The notes beneath the pieces were generated by a model that saw nothing but the letters and a program-made list of their open reading frames with translations, ran no database searches and was not told the origin of the DNA. A stretch of DNA of 64,000 bases from Clostridia bacterium (lineage in GTDB: Bacteria; Bacillota; Clostridia; TANB77; CAG-508). The position numbers and the translations under genes were made by a program. Of the stretch, positions 35,072 to 44,395 are shown piece by piece. The stretch is from the NCBI GenBank assembly GCA_029258515.1, contig JARHYK010000002.1:103216-167215 (forward strand). Direction: 5' to 3'. Every line of letters starts with the position of its first letter. Positions within the stretch are counted from its first letter, which is position 1.

Positions 35072-36775
35072 ATGATGAGAGAAAAAGAAGGACAAAGTAT
35101 AAATGGTAGAAAAATTGAAAAAAATAAAAAAGTAATTAAAATGGTGTTGCTAGCAGTTATAGTGATGATATTGTTAGTTATAGTTGCGTTAGTAGTCAAT
35201 AATTATATAATATTAGGAAAATATAAGAAAACAAATTTAATAATAAATAATAGAAATGTAACAAAAGATTTAAAAAAAGAAGTGTTAATTCAAGATGATG
35301 AAATATATATATCAAAGCAGGATATAGGGAATTTTTTTGATAAACATATATATGAAGAAAAGGAAACAGGCAAAATAATAACGACATATAACAAAAAAAT
35401 AGCTGAATTGGGATTTGAAAAAAATAAAATTAATATTAATGGTTCAGAAAAAACTACATATGCGCATGCAATAAAAAAAGATGATACAATATATTTACCA
35501 ATACAAGAGTTAAAGGATGTATATGATGTAGAAATTATTTATAATCAAAAAGCAAAAGCATTAATCCTAGATTCAACTTCAAAAGAACAAAAAAAAGCAG
35601 TAGGAAGAAAAAGTTTAGCAGTAAAATCTTCAACAAGATTTATAGCTAAAACAGTAGATAGAATTAAAAAAGGTGAGGTTGTAGTAGTAATATCTGAAAA
35701 TAAAGGATTTAGTAAGATTCGTACAGAAAATGGAAAAATAGGATATGTAAAAACTAAAAATTTAGCTAATCAAATTATGGTTAGAGAAAATATGGAAGAA
35801 GAAAAGCAAATAAAAGGAAAAGTTAATCTTGTTTGGGATTATTATTCTAAAGTAGCAACTGCACCAAATAGAAATGGAACTCAAATAGATGGGGTAAATG
35901 TAGTTTCACCAGCATTTTTTCACTTGAATGAAAATGGTAAATTAGTAGGAAATATTGGAGAAGAAGGTATTGAATACATAAAATGGGCAAAAGAAAATAA
36001 CTATAAAATATGGCCAATGGTGCAAAATGATGGAGAAGGAATGCTAAATGTAACGTCGAAATTGATGAATAGTTATGAAAAAAGAAAAGAATTAATCGAA
36101 TCACTTGTAAATGTATGTATTAAATATAAATTAGATGGAATAAATGTTGATTTTGAAAATATGAAAAAAGAAGATAAAGACTTGTATTCAAGATTTATAG
36201 TAGAATTAGCACCTAGAATGAAAGAATTAGGATTAGTTTTATCAGTAGATGTAACAGCTCCAGATGGTGGAGATACTTGGTCTTTATGTTTTGATAGACA
36301 TGTAATAGGTGATGTAGCAGACTATATAGTATTTATGGCATATGATGAGTATGGTGTAGCTAGTAAGCATTCAGGTACAACAGCTGGATATGATTGGGTA
36401 GAATTAGGAATTAATAAGTTTTTACAAACAGAAGAAATAAAAAGTGAAAAAATAATTTTAGCAGTTCCATTATATACAAGATTATGGACAGAAAATAGTC
36501 AAGGTGATGTAATCAAAAGAACTGTTGTTGCAATGAAGGATATTAATAAGGTATTACCAGAAGGTGTTCAAAAAAAATGGGATGATAAATTAAAACAAGA
36601 CTATGTAGAATTTGAACAAGATGGAAACAAAAAGAAAATGTGGATAGAAGATGAAAAGTCTTTAGAAGCAAAGACAAGTTTAATAGAAAAATACAATTTA
36701 GGTGGAATAGCTGCATGGGAAAAAGGAATGGAAGCAGATAATGTGTGGACAATTTTTAAAAATGCCTTAAAATAG
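35072..36775 (+). CDS. Membrane-anchored GH18 glycoside hydrolase, spore-cortex type
   Basis: The 567-residue protein has one N-terminal membrane segment (about 25-47), a copper-amine-oxidase-N-like domain (about 50-170), an SH3-like domain (about 185-230) and a C-terminal GH18 barrel. The active-site signature LDGINVDFENM supplies the catalytic glutamate; VADYIVFMAYDEYG is a later barrel strand. Relatives act on spore cortex or cell-wall peptidoglycan (YaaH/YdhD/SleL type). AGAGGAAATAG precedes the ATG. The next gene has its own promoter. Confidence 0.9.
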   Translation: MMREKEGQSINGRKIEKNKKVIKMVLLAVIVMILLVIVALVVNNYIILGKYKKTNLIINNRNVTKDLKKEVLIQDDEIYISKQDIGNFFDKHIYEEKETGKIITTYNKKIAELGFEKNKININGSEKTTYAHAIKKDDTIYLPIQELKDVYDVEIIYNQKAKALILDSTSKEQKKAVGRKSLAVKSSTRFIAKTVDRIKKGEVVVVISENKGFSKIRTENGKIGYVKTKNLANQIMVRENMEEEKQIKGKVNLVWDYYSKVATAPNRNGTQIDGVNVVSPAFFHLNENGKLVGNIGEEGIEYIKWAKENNYKIWPMVQNDGEGMLNVTSKLMNSYEKRKELIESLVNVCIKYKLDGINVDFENMKKEDKDLYSRFIVELAPRMKELGLVLSVDVTAPDGGDTWSLCFDRHVIGDVADYIVFMAYDEYGVASKHSGTTAGYDWVELGINKFLQTEEIKSEKIILAVPLYTRLWTENSQGDVIKRTVVAMKDINKVLPEGVQKKWDDKLKQDYVEFEQDGNKKKMWIEDEKSLEAKTSLIEKYNLGGIAAWEKGMEADNVWTIFKNALK

Positions 36776-36794
36776 ATAAAATCATTGAAATTCC

Positions 36795-36823
36795 TTGACT
36801 TTATTACATATGATAGATATAAT
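36795..36823 (+). promoter_or_regulatory. Promoter of sigH
   Basis: TTGACT (36795-36800), a 17-bp spacer and TATAAT (36818-36823) lie upstream of the chosen start at 36863 and rule out the more upstream in-frame start at 36785. Confidence 0.8.
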
Positions 36824-36862
36824 ATTGATATAATGAAACACAGTTGGAGGTACTTTAGGCTT

Positions 36863-37495
36863 ATGGATAAAAAAGGCATATATTTTACAACAGATGAAAA
36901 TCAAAGTCTAACAGATGAAGAAATAGTAGTAAAAATAAAAGAAGGAAACGAACAACTATTAACAGATTTATTAAATAAATATAAGCCACTTGTGAATAAC
37001 AAAGTAGGAAAATATTTTATTATAGGGGCAGAAAGAGAAGATATTGTTCAAGAAGGAATGATAGGATTATACAAGGCAATTAAGGATTTTGATTGTAGTA
37101 AAGATATAAAATTTAAGACATTTGCAAATATGTGTGTGGAAAGACAATTAATTACAGCAATTAAAACATCAAATAGGCAAAAGCACATGGCTTTAAATTC
37201 GTATGTGTCTTTAAATACAGCAGCATATTCCAACGAAGAAGATAGTATAGAATTACTAGAAACATATGAAAATAATGTTATAGAAGATCCATTAGAAACG
37301 ATGATGAAAAAAGAATACTATAAAGAAATAAAAAGTAAAATAAATAAGTCATTAAGTGAATTTGAAAAAAAAGTATTAAATAGACTTGTAATAGGAGATA
37401 GTTATGAAAAAATAGCTAAATACGTAGATGCACCTGTTAAATCTATTGATAATGCGATTCAAAGAATTAGGAAAAAGGCAAATAAGAATATGTGA
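36863..37495 (+). CDS. sigH: Sporulation sigma factor SigH
   Basis: SigH (Spo0H) drives early sporulation and stationary-phase genes. The 210-residue protein has LTDEEIVVKIKEGNEQLLTDLL, region 2 with REDIVQEGMIGLYKAIKDFD and FKTFANMCVERQLITAIK, and region 4 with LSEFEKKVLNRLVIG. The start is ATG 36863, after GGAGGT. The upstream codons of the longer frame overlap the promoter. In most Firmicutes sigH lies near rlmB and rpmG; here it follows the GH18 gene. Confidence 0.92.
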   Translation: MDKKGIYFTTDENQSLTDEEIVVKIKEGNEQLLTDLLNKYKPLVNNKVGKYFIIGAEREDIVQEGMIGLYKAIKDFDCSKDIKFKTFANMCVERQLITAIKTSNRQKHMALNSYVSLNTAAYSNEEDSIELLETYENNVIEDPLETMMKKEYYKEIKSKINKSLSEFEKKVLNRLVIGDSYEKIAKYVDAPVKSIDNAIQRIRKKANKNM

Positions 37496-37526
37496 ATAAG
37501 AACTACTTACATAAGTAGTTCTTATT
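37496..37526. terminator. Bidirectional terminator
   Basis: A 14-bp inverted repeat (AATAAGAACTACTT and its complement) with a 3-base loop overlaps the sigH stop region and faces the convergent gene. Confidence 0.85.
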
Positions 37527-37531
37527 TTGGT

Positions 37532-39286
37532 TTATTTATCATTTTCTTTGTTTTTTTCAATTTTAAGATTATTTCCATATCTTTTTATTTTTTGTGTTGT
37601 TGTTTTTTCAAATTCTTTGTCTCTTATATGAAATCCTTTTATATGCTTGTAATTAGGAAGTTTACTATTTACGTTTGAGATTATATCACTAATTATTTTT
37701 CTTACTTCTTCTTTTGTAGGAACAGAACCTTTTAAATATTCTGTAATTGCTTCCATGTTTGGTAAAATTTGAGCGTTTATATATGTTTCATCATCATTTT
37801 CTTTTTGAATACCTAAAACTAAAGATTCAGAAATTAAAGGGTTATCATTTAAATAATATTCAACTTCTTCTGGATAGATGTTTTTTCCGTTTTTAGTAAC
37901 AATCACGCTTTTACATCTACCAGTTATATATAAATATCCATTTTTATCAATTCTACCAATATCTCCTGTGTGAAACCAACCATCTTTTAAAACTTTAGCT
38001 GTTTCTTCTGGCATGTTATAGTATCCAAGCATAACATTAGGACCTTTGACTAAAATTTCTCCATCACCTTCTTCATTAGGAGAATCAATTTTAAATTTTA
38101 CATTTGGGATAGGAAGTCCACAACTATCAGCTTTATGGTAAAAATCGTTATTTCCTGCGACCAATGGTGAACATTCAGTTAATCCATAACCTTGTAAAGT
38201 AAGTAAACCTAGTTTTTCAAAATCAGTTGCAATATCAGGGTTTACAGCAGCAGCTCCAACTATAAATACACGAAGTCTACCACCTAAAGTATTTTTTACC
38301 TTTCTTTTAACTATTCGTTTAAGATAAAATGGCAAGTTATCATATGGATTTATATTTTTATCAGTTACGTATTTTTTAGGTAATGTTTTATTCATGTTTT
38401 TAACTATATTTTTGTGTACATTTTCTAATAAAAGAGGAACACATAAAATAACCGAAGGATGATATTCGTTTATATTTTTTAATATGTATCTTAAACCTTC
38501 ACAATAACAAATGCAAGCACCGCTATATATTGGTAACAAAAATCCTATTGTACATTCATATGTGTGATGTAAAGGTAAAATAGAAAAGAATAAATCACTT
38601 CGTTTAACTTTAACAGTACGAGATACAGAAAGAATATTTGAACAGATATTTCTTTGTGATAGACAAACTCCTTTTGCATTTCCAGTGGTTCCAGAAGTGA
38701 ATAGTAAAATACGTAGTTCGTCTGGATCTATTTTGATTTTATCAAATTTAGTATTTCCATTTTTTATAAGGTTTTTTCCTTCTTGCTGACAAATATCAAA
38801 TATGTATTCATTTTCTAGTTTTTTATCAAATGAAATCATTTTTAGATTTGGGTTTGTTAAAGTTTCTTTATTTTCTGCTAGTTGTTTTAAATTTTTAAAA
38901 TCACCTAAAATACATTCACTTTTAGATGCATTTAAGAAATTTATAACATCAGTATAATGTAATTCTTTATCTAAAGGAACTACTATACCAGTGATAGAAG
39001 CGGCTAGATATGAAACAGCCCATTTATATGAATTTTTGCCAATAACAGCTATTCTTTTTCCCAAAAGACCAGATTCTATTAGGTAAGTACCTAAATTAAC
39101 AACATCATTTTTAAATTCTTCATATGTGACTAAATAGATTTCTCCTTTTTCATTTTTTAATTTGAATGCAGTTCTAGTTTTATATATTTCACTAGAACGG
39201 TATAACATATCTTTAAAGTTTGTTACTTCTTCACAGTTATAATATTTTTTTGGTAATATTTCGGCAATTGTCATATTTTTACGCAT
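37532..39286 (-). CDS. AMP-forming long-chain acyl-CoA synthetase
   Basis: The 584-residue ANL-superfamily enzyme activates a carboxylic acid with ATP and transfers it to CoA. The phosphate loop is LLFTSGTTGNAKGV. LQGYGLTECSPLV is the A5 motif, GWFHTGDIGRID A7 and GRCKSVIVTKNGKNIYPEEVE A8. The catalytic lysine near the end is in TQKIKRYG. The substrate is probably a long-chain fatty acid. AAAGGAGAA precedes the ATG. It follows the single-pass protein gene by 23 bp. Confidence 0.9.
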   Translation of the reverse strand: MRKNMTIAEILPKKYYNCEEVTNFKDMLYRSSEIYKTRTAFKLKNEKGEIYLVTYEEFKNDVVNLGTYLIESGLLGKRIAVIGKNSYKWAVSYLAASITGIVVPLDKELHYTDVINFLNASKSECILGDFKNLKQLAENKETLTNPNLKMISFDKKLENEYIFDICQQEGKNLIKNGNTKFDKIKIDPDELRILLFTSGTTGNAKGVCLSQRNICSNILSVSRTVKVKRSDLFFSILPLHHTYECTIGFLLPIYSGACICYCEGLRYILKNINEYHPSVILCVPLLLENVHKNIVKNMNKTLPKKYVTDKNINPYDNLPFYLKRIVKRKVKNTLGGRLRVFIVGAAAVNPDIATDFEKLGLLTLQGYGLTECSPLVAGNNDFYHKADSCGLPIPNVKFKIDSPNEEGDGEILVKGPNVMLGYYNMPEETAKVLKDGWFHTGDIGRIDKNGYLYITGRCKSVIVTKNGKNIYPEEVEYYLNDNPLISESLVLGIQKENDDETYINAQILPNMEAITEYLKGSVPTKEEVRKIISDIISNVNSKLPNYKHIKGFHIRDKEFEKTTTQKIKRYGNNLKIEKNKENDK

Positions 39287-39309
39287 TTTAAATTCTCCTT
39301 TTATAAAAA

Positions 39310-40128
39310 TTAATCATATCTGTAAAATATAAAATTTGAAGTTGGTTTTATTGTAATATTTCCATCATATATCGATTTTTCATTATATTTATATGGAATT
39401 TTAATAAATACTTTACTTTTATATTTCTCATCTTTGTTATTAGTTATATATATATCGAAAGAAAGTGATGTTTCAATAGTACTAAGAGGAATATTACATC
39501 TTTTTAGTAAAGAGCCATTATATGTTATTGGAGTAGATATATCCATTATTGTATAGTCTGTTTTAATGTTTTCATGTACTAAAGATAAAGTAATAGGATT
39601 AGCACAGTTATTATATAAAACAGGATTTGAAAAATCTGTAGTTTCTTTAGAAATAATATTAAAATCTAAGTTTTGGGTAATTAAATTTGTAGTAGGAATG
39701 TATGGTTTGGCAAAATCATTTACGTTTTTATAGTACAAATTCAAATTACCTTTTTTGGGTATATTATCAAATTTAATGTTTTCAATAGAAACAGTTTTTA
39801 AAGTGTTTTCTAAAGTGTTTTCGCTAGAGTTGTTATTAATAAAAATAGCAATATCAGTAAAGGCATAAATATTTTCAAGTGTAAAATTAGTTTTTGTACT
39901 AACTTTGTTTTTAGCATCACTACTACTAAATAAAGTTATGTTATCGATTGAAAATACTTTTTTTTCGTTTTTATTGACAAAAGACATTATTTGAGTTTCA
40001 AATTCTTTTTTATTATTATATTTTACAATGAGCTTAAATGTAATATTTCCTAATAAAGCTAATAAACAAAGTAAAATAATTAAAATTAAACTTTTTTTAA
40101 GATTAAACTTTATATTTATTTTTTTCAT
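39310..40128 (-). CDS. Unknown single-pass membrane protein
   Basis: I do not recognise this 272-residue protein. A basic N-terminus and one membrane segment (LILIILLCLLALLGNITFKL) anchor a beta-rich extracytoplasmic domain full of S/T/N and alternating hydrophobics. The C-terminus ends PTSNFIFYRYD. The start is ATG 40128, with AAAGGAA upstream; a TTG six bases earlier is less likely. It is probably co-transcribed with the acyl-CoA synthetase. Confidence 0.65.
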   Translation of the reverse strand: MKKINIKFNLKKSLILIILLCLLALLGNITFKLIVKYNNKKEFETQIMSFVNKNEKKVFSIDNITLFSSSDAKNKVSTKTNFTLENIYAFTDIAIFINNNSSENTLENTLKTVSIENIKFDNIPKKGNLNLYYKNVNDFAKPYIPTTNLITQNLDFNIISKETTDFSNPVLYNNCANPITLSLVHENIKTDYTIMDISTPITYNGSLLKRCNIPLSTIETSLSFDIYITNNKDEKYKSKVFIKIPYKYNEKSIYDGNITIKPTSNFIFYRYD

Positions 40129-40291
40129 TTGCAATTCCTTTCAATATGGTAATATAATATATTATTTTTAAAATAAAATCAAGTAAAAAAGATAGAACTG
40201 AATAAAAAGTTAGTAAAAAACAGGAAATAATATACAAGCAAAATAAAAGTGTAAAGATAGTTATGTATAATGAAATTCTTAACTTTTTTAA

Positions 40292-40320
40292 TTGACAAAA
40301 TTCAACAAAAAAGTTACAAT
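40292..40320 (+). promoter_or_regulatory. Sigma-A promoter of the glucosaminidase gene
   Basis: TTGACA (40292-40297), a 17-bp spacer and TACAAT (40315-40320). The implied transcription start (about 40327) means translation cannot begin at 40292 or 40325. Confidence 0.8.
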
Positions 40321-40336
40321 AAAAATGGGTGATAAA

Positions 40337-41557
40337 GTGAAAAGAATGGACAAAAGAAAAGTTTTAAATTTAACATTAAAAAAAATAATATTTTTAGCTT
40401 TTTTGGTGCTTGCAATATTTGATATTATCATATTTTGTAATATATATTTTACTAAGAATGAGACATACGCAGTAGAAACAGGAAGTATTAATGCTGATTT
40501 GGCAAATGTTCAAGATATTAATATAGATGAAATTATAAAAAAAAATAGCAAAGAAGATAAAACAGAAGAATTTAGACAAGAAATAGTGGAACTTGAATAT
40601 TTGACTGAATACATTTTTAATAATGAATTACCTCAAGGAGAAACATATGTTGTTCAAGAAGGAGTAAAAGGAACACAAAAAATAGTTTATAAAAATATAT
40701 ATGAAAATGGTAAATTTGTTAAAGAAGAAAAGGTTTTTGCTATTGTAGAAAAACCAGCTTTTAATAAAATTATTCAGATAGGTAAAAATAAAGAAAGAAA
40801 AAGTTATAATGCAAAAGTAGGAGATTTAGTAGCTGTAACATCAGATGAATTGAGTGTATATATAGCTAATGATGAAAATTCTAAAAAGCTTGCTAAATTA
40901 AAGAAAGATGATAAAGTAAAAGTTTTAAAAATTGACAATTATTGGTATTATATTTCAGTTAATAATATAACTGGATGGGTTAAGAAAGAAGCTACAAGAT
41001 ATATAGATGAAATAAAAAAAGAACAAAATGAAAGTAATTATGAAGAAAAAGAAAACGTTAATAAAAATATAAATTTTAATATAAATTTAAATAAACCAAG
41101 TGGATTAACACTAAATCAATTCAAAAAGGTTTTAAGAGATAAAAGAGATGTAAATAATATATTTAAAGAGAATGCAGAATATTTTTATTATATAGAAAAA
41201 CAATATAATATAAATGGAATATTTGTAGCAAGTATTGGAATACATGAAAGTGCATGGGGGACATCTAAAATTGCATTAAATAAGAAAAATTTATTTGGAT
41301 ATGGTGCATATGATTCAAATCCGTACAATGGAGCATATAGTTTTAGTAATTATTCAGAAAGTATAGATTTATTATCAAGAGTATTAGTTAAATATTATTT
41401 AAATCCAAAAGGAACAAAAATATATGGTGGAGAAGTAGCACAAGGAACATATTATTCTTCACCAACACTTGAGGGGGTAAATAGAAAATATGCCACAGAT
41501 AAAAATTGGGCTAATGCAGTATTTAATTATATGAAATATTTATACGGAAAAATATAA
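40337..41557 (+). CDS. Secreted N-acetylglucosaminidase with SH3 domain
   Basis: The 406-residue protein has an N-terminal membrane/signal segment (IIFLAFLVLAIFDIIIFCNIYF), a G5-like region (about 95-155, with YVVQEGVKGTQKIVY), a bacterial SH3 domain (about 170-215, LAKLKKDDKVKVLKI, GWVKKE) and a C-terminal glucosaminidase (LytG-like). IGIHESAWGTSKIALNKKNLFG carries the catalytic glutamate, and NRKYATDKNWANAV is the closing block. It should cut peptidoglycan glycan strands. I favour GTG 40337, seven bases after GGTGAT; ATG 40346 is possible. Confidence 0.88.
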   Translation: MKRMDKRKVLNLTLKKIIFLAFLVLAIFDIIIFCNIYFTKNETYAVETGSINADLANVQDINIDEIIKKNSKEDKTEEFRQEIVELEYLTEYIFNNELPQGETYVVQEGVKGTQKIVYKNIYENGKFVKEEKVFAIVEKPAFNKIIQIGKNKERKSYNAKVGDLVAVTSDELSVYIANDENSKKLAKLKKDDKVKVLKIDNYWYYISVNNITGWVKKEATRYIDEIKKEQNESNYEEKENVNKNINFNINLNKPSGLTLNQFKKVLRDKRDVNNIFKENAEYFYYIEKQYNINGIFVASIGIHESAWGTSKIALNKKNLFGYGAYDSNPYNGAYSFSNYSESIDLLSRVLVKYYLNPKGTKIYGGEVAQGTYYSSPTLEGVNRKYATDKNWANAVFNYMKYLYGKI

Positions 41558-41561
41558 AATT

Positions 41562-41596
41562 AAATGGCAGATTAGTTATTAAGCAATCTGTCATTT
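41562..41596 (+). terminator. Intrinsic terminator
   Basis: A 12-bp inverted repeat (AAATGGCAGATT / AATCTGTCATTT, one G-T pair) follows the glucosaminidase stop. Confidence 0.7.
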
Positions 41597-41744
41597 ATAT
41601 ATTTTAAAAAAATAAATTTGATTTTAAAAATTTTATTTATTTGTTTTTTGAAATTGCCTTGAAATTTTTTGAAAGTTATTGTATGATATAGTAGTATAAA
41701 TAATAGGGAAATATGAAAATAAATAAAGGAAAGGGGCTTATTAA

Positions 41745-42149
41745 ATGAAAAAAGTATTAATTGTTGTATCAATTATGTTATTAATATTTGGATTTTTTTT
41801 AGCAACACAAAAAGTAAATGCGACTGAGGTAATAGATAGTAAAACAGAGAGTAAATTAATTGAAATAAAAGATAATCAGGCAAAAACATTGGAAGATTAT
41901 AAACAAAAATACGGTTCAGATGCTTATGGTTTTGTAGCATATATATTGCATATAGTTCAAGTATATAGTATACCATTTTGCTTTTTAGGAATTGCTATTG
42001 GAGCTATACATAAATATGTAATAGGAATTCGTAAATTGGATACTTTGGAAAAAGGAATGGGATTAATGGTAACATTTACGATATTATTAATGATTTGCCA
42101 AATTTTACCACTTGCATTTGCAGTGATTATAAAATTTGGGAGGGGGTAA
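41745..42149 (+). CDS. Small secreted or membrane protein, VirB2/pilin-like layout
   Basis: The 134-residue protein has a signal peptide (about 1-27, ending KVNAT), a charged segment (residues 28-60), and two membrane helices (VAYILHIVQVYSIPFCFLGIAIGAI and GLMVTFTILLMICQILPLAFAVIIKF) separated by a basic loop. This layout resembles TrbC/VirB2-type pilins, but I see no sequence signature. It lies three bases before the CpaE-like gene and surely shares its transcript. AAAGGGGC precedes the ATG. Confidence 0.65.
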   Translation: MKKVLIVVSIMLLIFGFFLATQKVNATEVIDSKTESKLIEIKDNQAKTLEDYKQKYGSDAYGFVAYILHIVQVYSIPFCFLGIAIGAIHKYVIGIRKLDTLEKGMGLMVTFTILLMICQILPLAFAVIIKFGRG

Positions 42150-42152
42150 CAA

Positions 42153-44378
42153 ATGAAGATACTATTTGCTGTAAACAATGAAGAAGTTTCAGAATCAATT
42201 GTAAAAAAATATCAAAGGGAATATAAAGAAATAATATCATATAAAAATGTATATTATTTTAATGCTATTTTAAAGGAAATTCAAAAGGATAAAAGTTATG
42301 ATGTTATAATAATAAGTGAAGAATTAGAAACATTTACACATACACAATATGATCAGATTGATAAATTTATATTTGAAAAGTTGGATAATATTAGTGATGA
42401 GGCGTCAAAATTTAATGGTGAAGATATTCCTATTATATTAATATGTGCAGATAGAAGAACAAAATCAGAACCAATGCTTGCAAAATTGTTTGGAATAGGT
42501 ATTTATAGTGCTTTATTAGGAACAGACAGAAATGTGGACGAATTATGCAAATTAATACATAAACCACGTACAAAAAAAGAAGCAAAAAATTATTATAAGA
42601 TGGAAACAGAAGATATAATAGTTGGTGCTGAAGGAATAAATGATGTAAGCGAAATAGAGATTCAAAATATTTTAGCACATTATAAAAGACTGGGCAAAAA
42701 TGAAGAAAAATATATCGAAAGTTTTAATAATATAGCAGGACAATATAATGATATACAATTAAAAATAATTTGCAAATTTTTGCCGATAAATGTAAGAGCA
42801 GTCTTAGAGGAAAAATCTCCTAAATACCAACAAGTAATGGCATTTAATGCAAAGGTTTCAGATAGTATAAGAATACAAGATGAAAAATATGGAACAAGTG
42901 AAAAACTACTAAAATCAAAAGTAAAGGAAAATATAATAACAAAGCCAGTAGTAGTGCCAAATGCAGTAAATATTGAAAAAAGTAAGAAGTTATCTAGACC
43001 AAAGAAAAAAGTTGAAGTAGAAAAAAATGAAGAAAAAGTAATAGAAAAAGTAGAAGAAATAGAAAAAGTAGAAGAAATAGAAGAAGTAGCAAAAAATATA
43101 AAACAAGTTGAGGAAAATGTTGAAAAGCCTAAAAGAAAAAGAGGAAGACCAAGAAAAAATCCAGTTGTTGAAGAAGATGTTAATAAACCAAAGAAGAAGA
43201 GGGGAAGACCAAGAAAAAATCCAGTTATTGAAGAAAAATCTCAAGTGAAAATGGAAGAACTAGATGATGACATTGTAATGCCAGGACTAGAATTAGGAGA
43301 AGAAGATGAAGATAATGATGTTATGATGCCTGGATTAGAGTTGGAAGAAAACGAGAAAGAACTAGTAATGCCTGGATTAGCTGATGATGACGAGGAAGAA
43401 GAAGTATCAATGCCTAGACTATATGACGAGGAAGAAACTAATGAAATAATGATGCCAGGAGTAGAAAATGAGGTATCAAAACCTATATATGAAGAAAATG
43501 ATAAAGTTGATATATCGAGATTATTAACAGCAGATAAAAAAATAGCATGTTTTGTAGGAACAAGTAAAAATGGAACATCATTTATAGTAAATCATGTAGC
43601 AGAAATATTAGCAGGTGTAGGCGTAAATGTGGCAATATTGGATACAACTAAAAATAAAAATTCATACTATATTTTTACTAATAATGAAGAAGAATTAAGA
43701 GAAATTGCTAAAGATACATTTAAAAATTTAAATTTAGGAATTGCAAGAGGAATAGAAGTAAATAGAAATTTGACAGTATATACATCTTTACCAGACGATG
43801 CAGATGATATATCAAATTCTGGTAAAATATTAGAAACTTTATTAAATAAGCATTCAGTAATATTAATTGATTGTGATTTTGAAACAGATATAGGATATTT
43901 TGATGATGCACAAGAAATATATTTGGTGCAAACATTAGATGTTTTAACAATTCAACCATTAACTGCATTTTTGAGAGAATTAAAAGCTAGAAATGTATTG
44001 CAACAAGAAAAATTGAGAATAGTATTGAATAAAAAAGAAAAATTAAAATCAATCAATGATAAAACAATAATTGGTGGGATGTCATCATATAATGATCCAT
44101 CAATGTCATATATGGTAGAGTTATTTGATAAAACAATTATTAAGTATATATCAATACCATTTGAAGAAGAAGTATATGTAAAATATCTTGAAGGATTAAT
44201 AAATTGTGATATTACATTGAAAAAATATCCTAAAAATTTTATTCAAATATTAAAAGAATTAGGAAACATGGTTTATCCTAAAGTTAATGAAGGTTCAAAC
44301 TATACTCCACCAACAGTGAAAAATGCTAAATTTTCAGCAAGTATGAATTCAACATTAGATCAAATGAGGAGATATTAA
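42153..44378 (+). CDS. CpaE/MinD-like protein with AT-hook-like motifs
   Basis: The 741-residue protein has a receiver-like N-terminal domain (about 1-135: MKILFAVNNEEVSESI, DVIIISEELETF, IPIILICADRRT). A helical region and a lysine/glutamate-rich linker follow. Two near-identical AT-hook-like motifs (KRGRPRKNP, about residues 328 and 348) come next, then an acidic block with five MPGLE-like repeats (about 372-437). A MinD/ParA-type ATPase domain starts near residue 463. The Walker A reads FVGTSKNGTSF, lacking the usual GK[ST] lysine; DTTKNKNSYY and LIDCDFE are the later motifs. It resembles CpaE proteins of Tad-pilus systems, but no secretion ATPase is present. Function is unknown. Confidence 0.7.
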   Translation: MKILFAVNNEEVSESIVKKYQREYKEIISYKNVYYFNAILKEIQKDKSYDVIIISEELETFTHTQYDQIDKFIFEKLDNISDEASKFNGEDIPIILICADRRTKSEPMLAKLFGIGIYSALLGTDRNVDELCKLIHKPRTKKEAKNYYKMETEDIIVGAEGINDVSEIEIQNILAHYKRLGKNEEKYIESFNNIAGQYNDIQLKIICKFLPINVRAVLEEKSPKYQQVMAFNAKVSDSIRIQDEKYGTSEKLLKSKVKENIITKPVVVPNAVNIEKSKKLSRPKKKVEVEKNEEKVIEKVEEIEKVEEIEEVAKNIKQVEENVEKPKRKRGRPRKNPVVEEDVNKPKKKRGRPRKNPVIEEKSQVKMEELDDDIVMPGLELGEEDEDNDVMMPGLELEENEKELVMPGLADDDEEEEVSMPRLYDEEETNEIMMPGVENEVSKPIYEENDKVDISRLLTADKKIACFVGTSKNGTSFIVNHVAEILAGVGVNVAILDTTKNKNSYYIFTNNEEELREIAKDTFKNLNLGIARGIEVNRNLTVYTSLPDDADDISNSGKILETLLNKHSVILIDCDFETDIGYFDDAQEIYLVQTLDVLTIQPLTAFLRELKARNVLQQEKLRIVLNKKEKLKSINDKTIIGGMSSYNDPSMSYMVELFDKTIIKYISIPFEEEVYVKYLEGLINCDITLKKYPKNFIQILKELGNMVYPKVNEGSNYTPPTVKNAKFSASMNSTLDQMRRY

Positions 44379-44395
44379 TTAAGGAGGAGAAATTT

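Noticed and set aside
41745..42149. Conjugative type IV secretion system
   Set aside because: Only a VirB2-like layout is present. VirB4, VirD4, relaxase and other core genes are missing from the window.
42990..43244. Minus-strand frame rich in F/Y/S
   Set aside because: It is the reverse of the lysine/glutamate-rich linker of the CpaE-like gene, not a protein.
43130..43460. CRISPR or DNA tandem array in the CpaE-like gene
   Set aside because: The repeats are in-frame protein motifs of uneven spacing, not regular DNA repeats with spacers.
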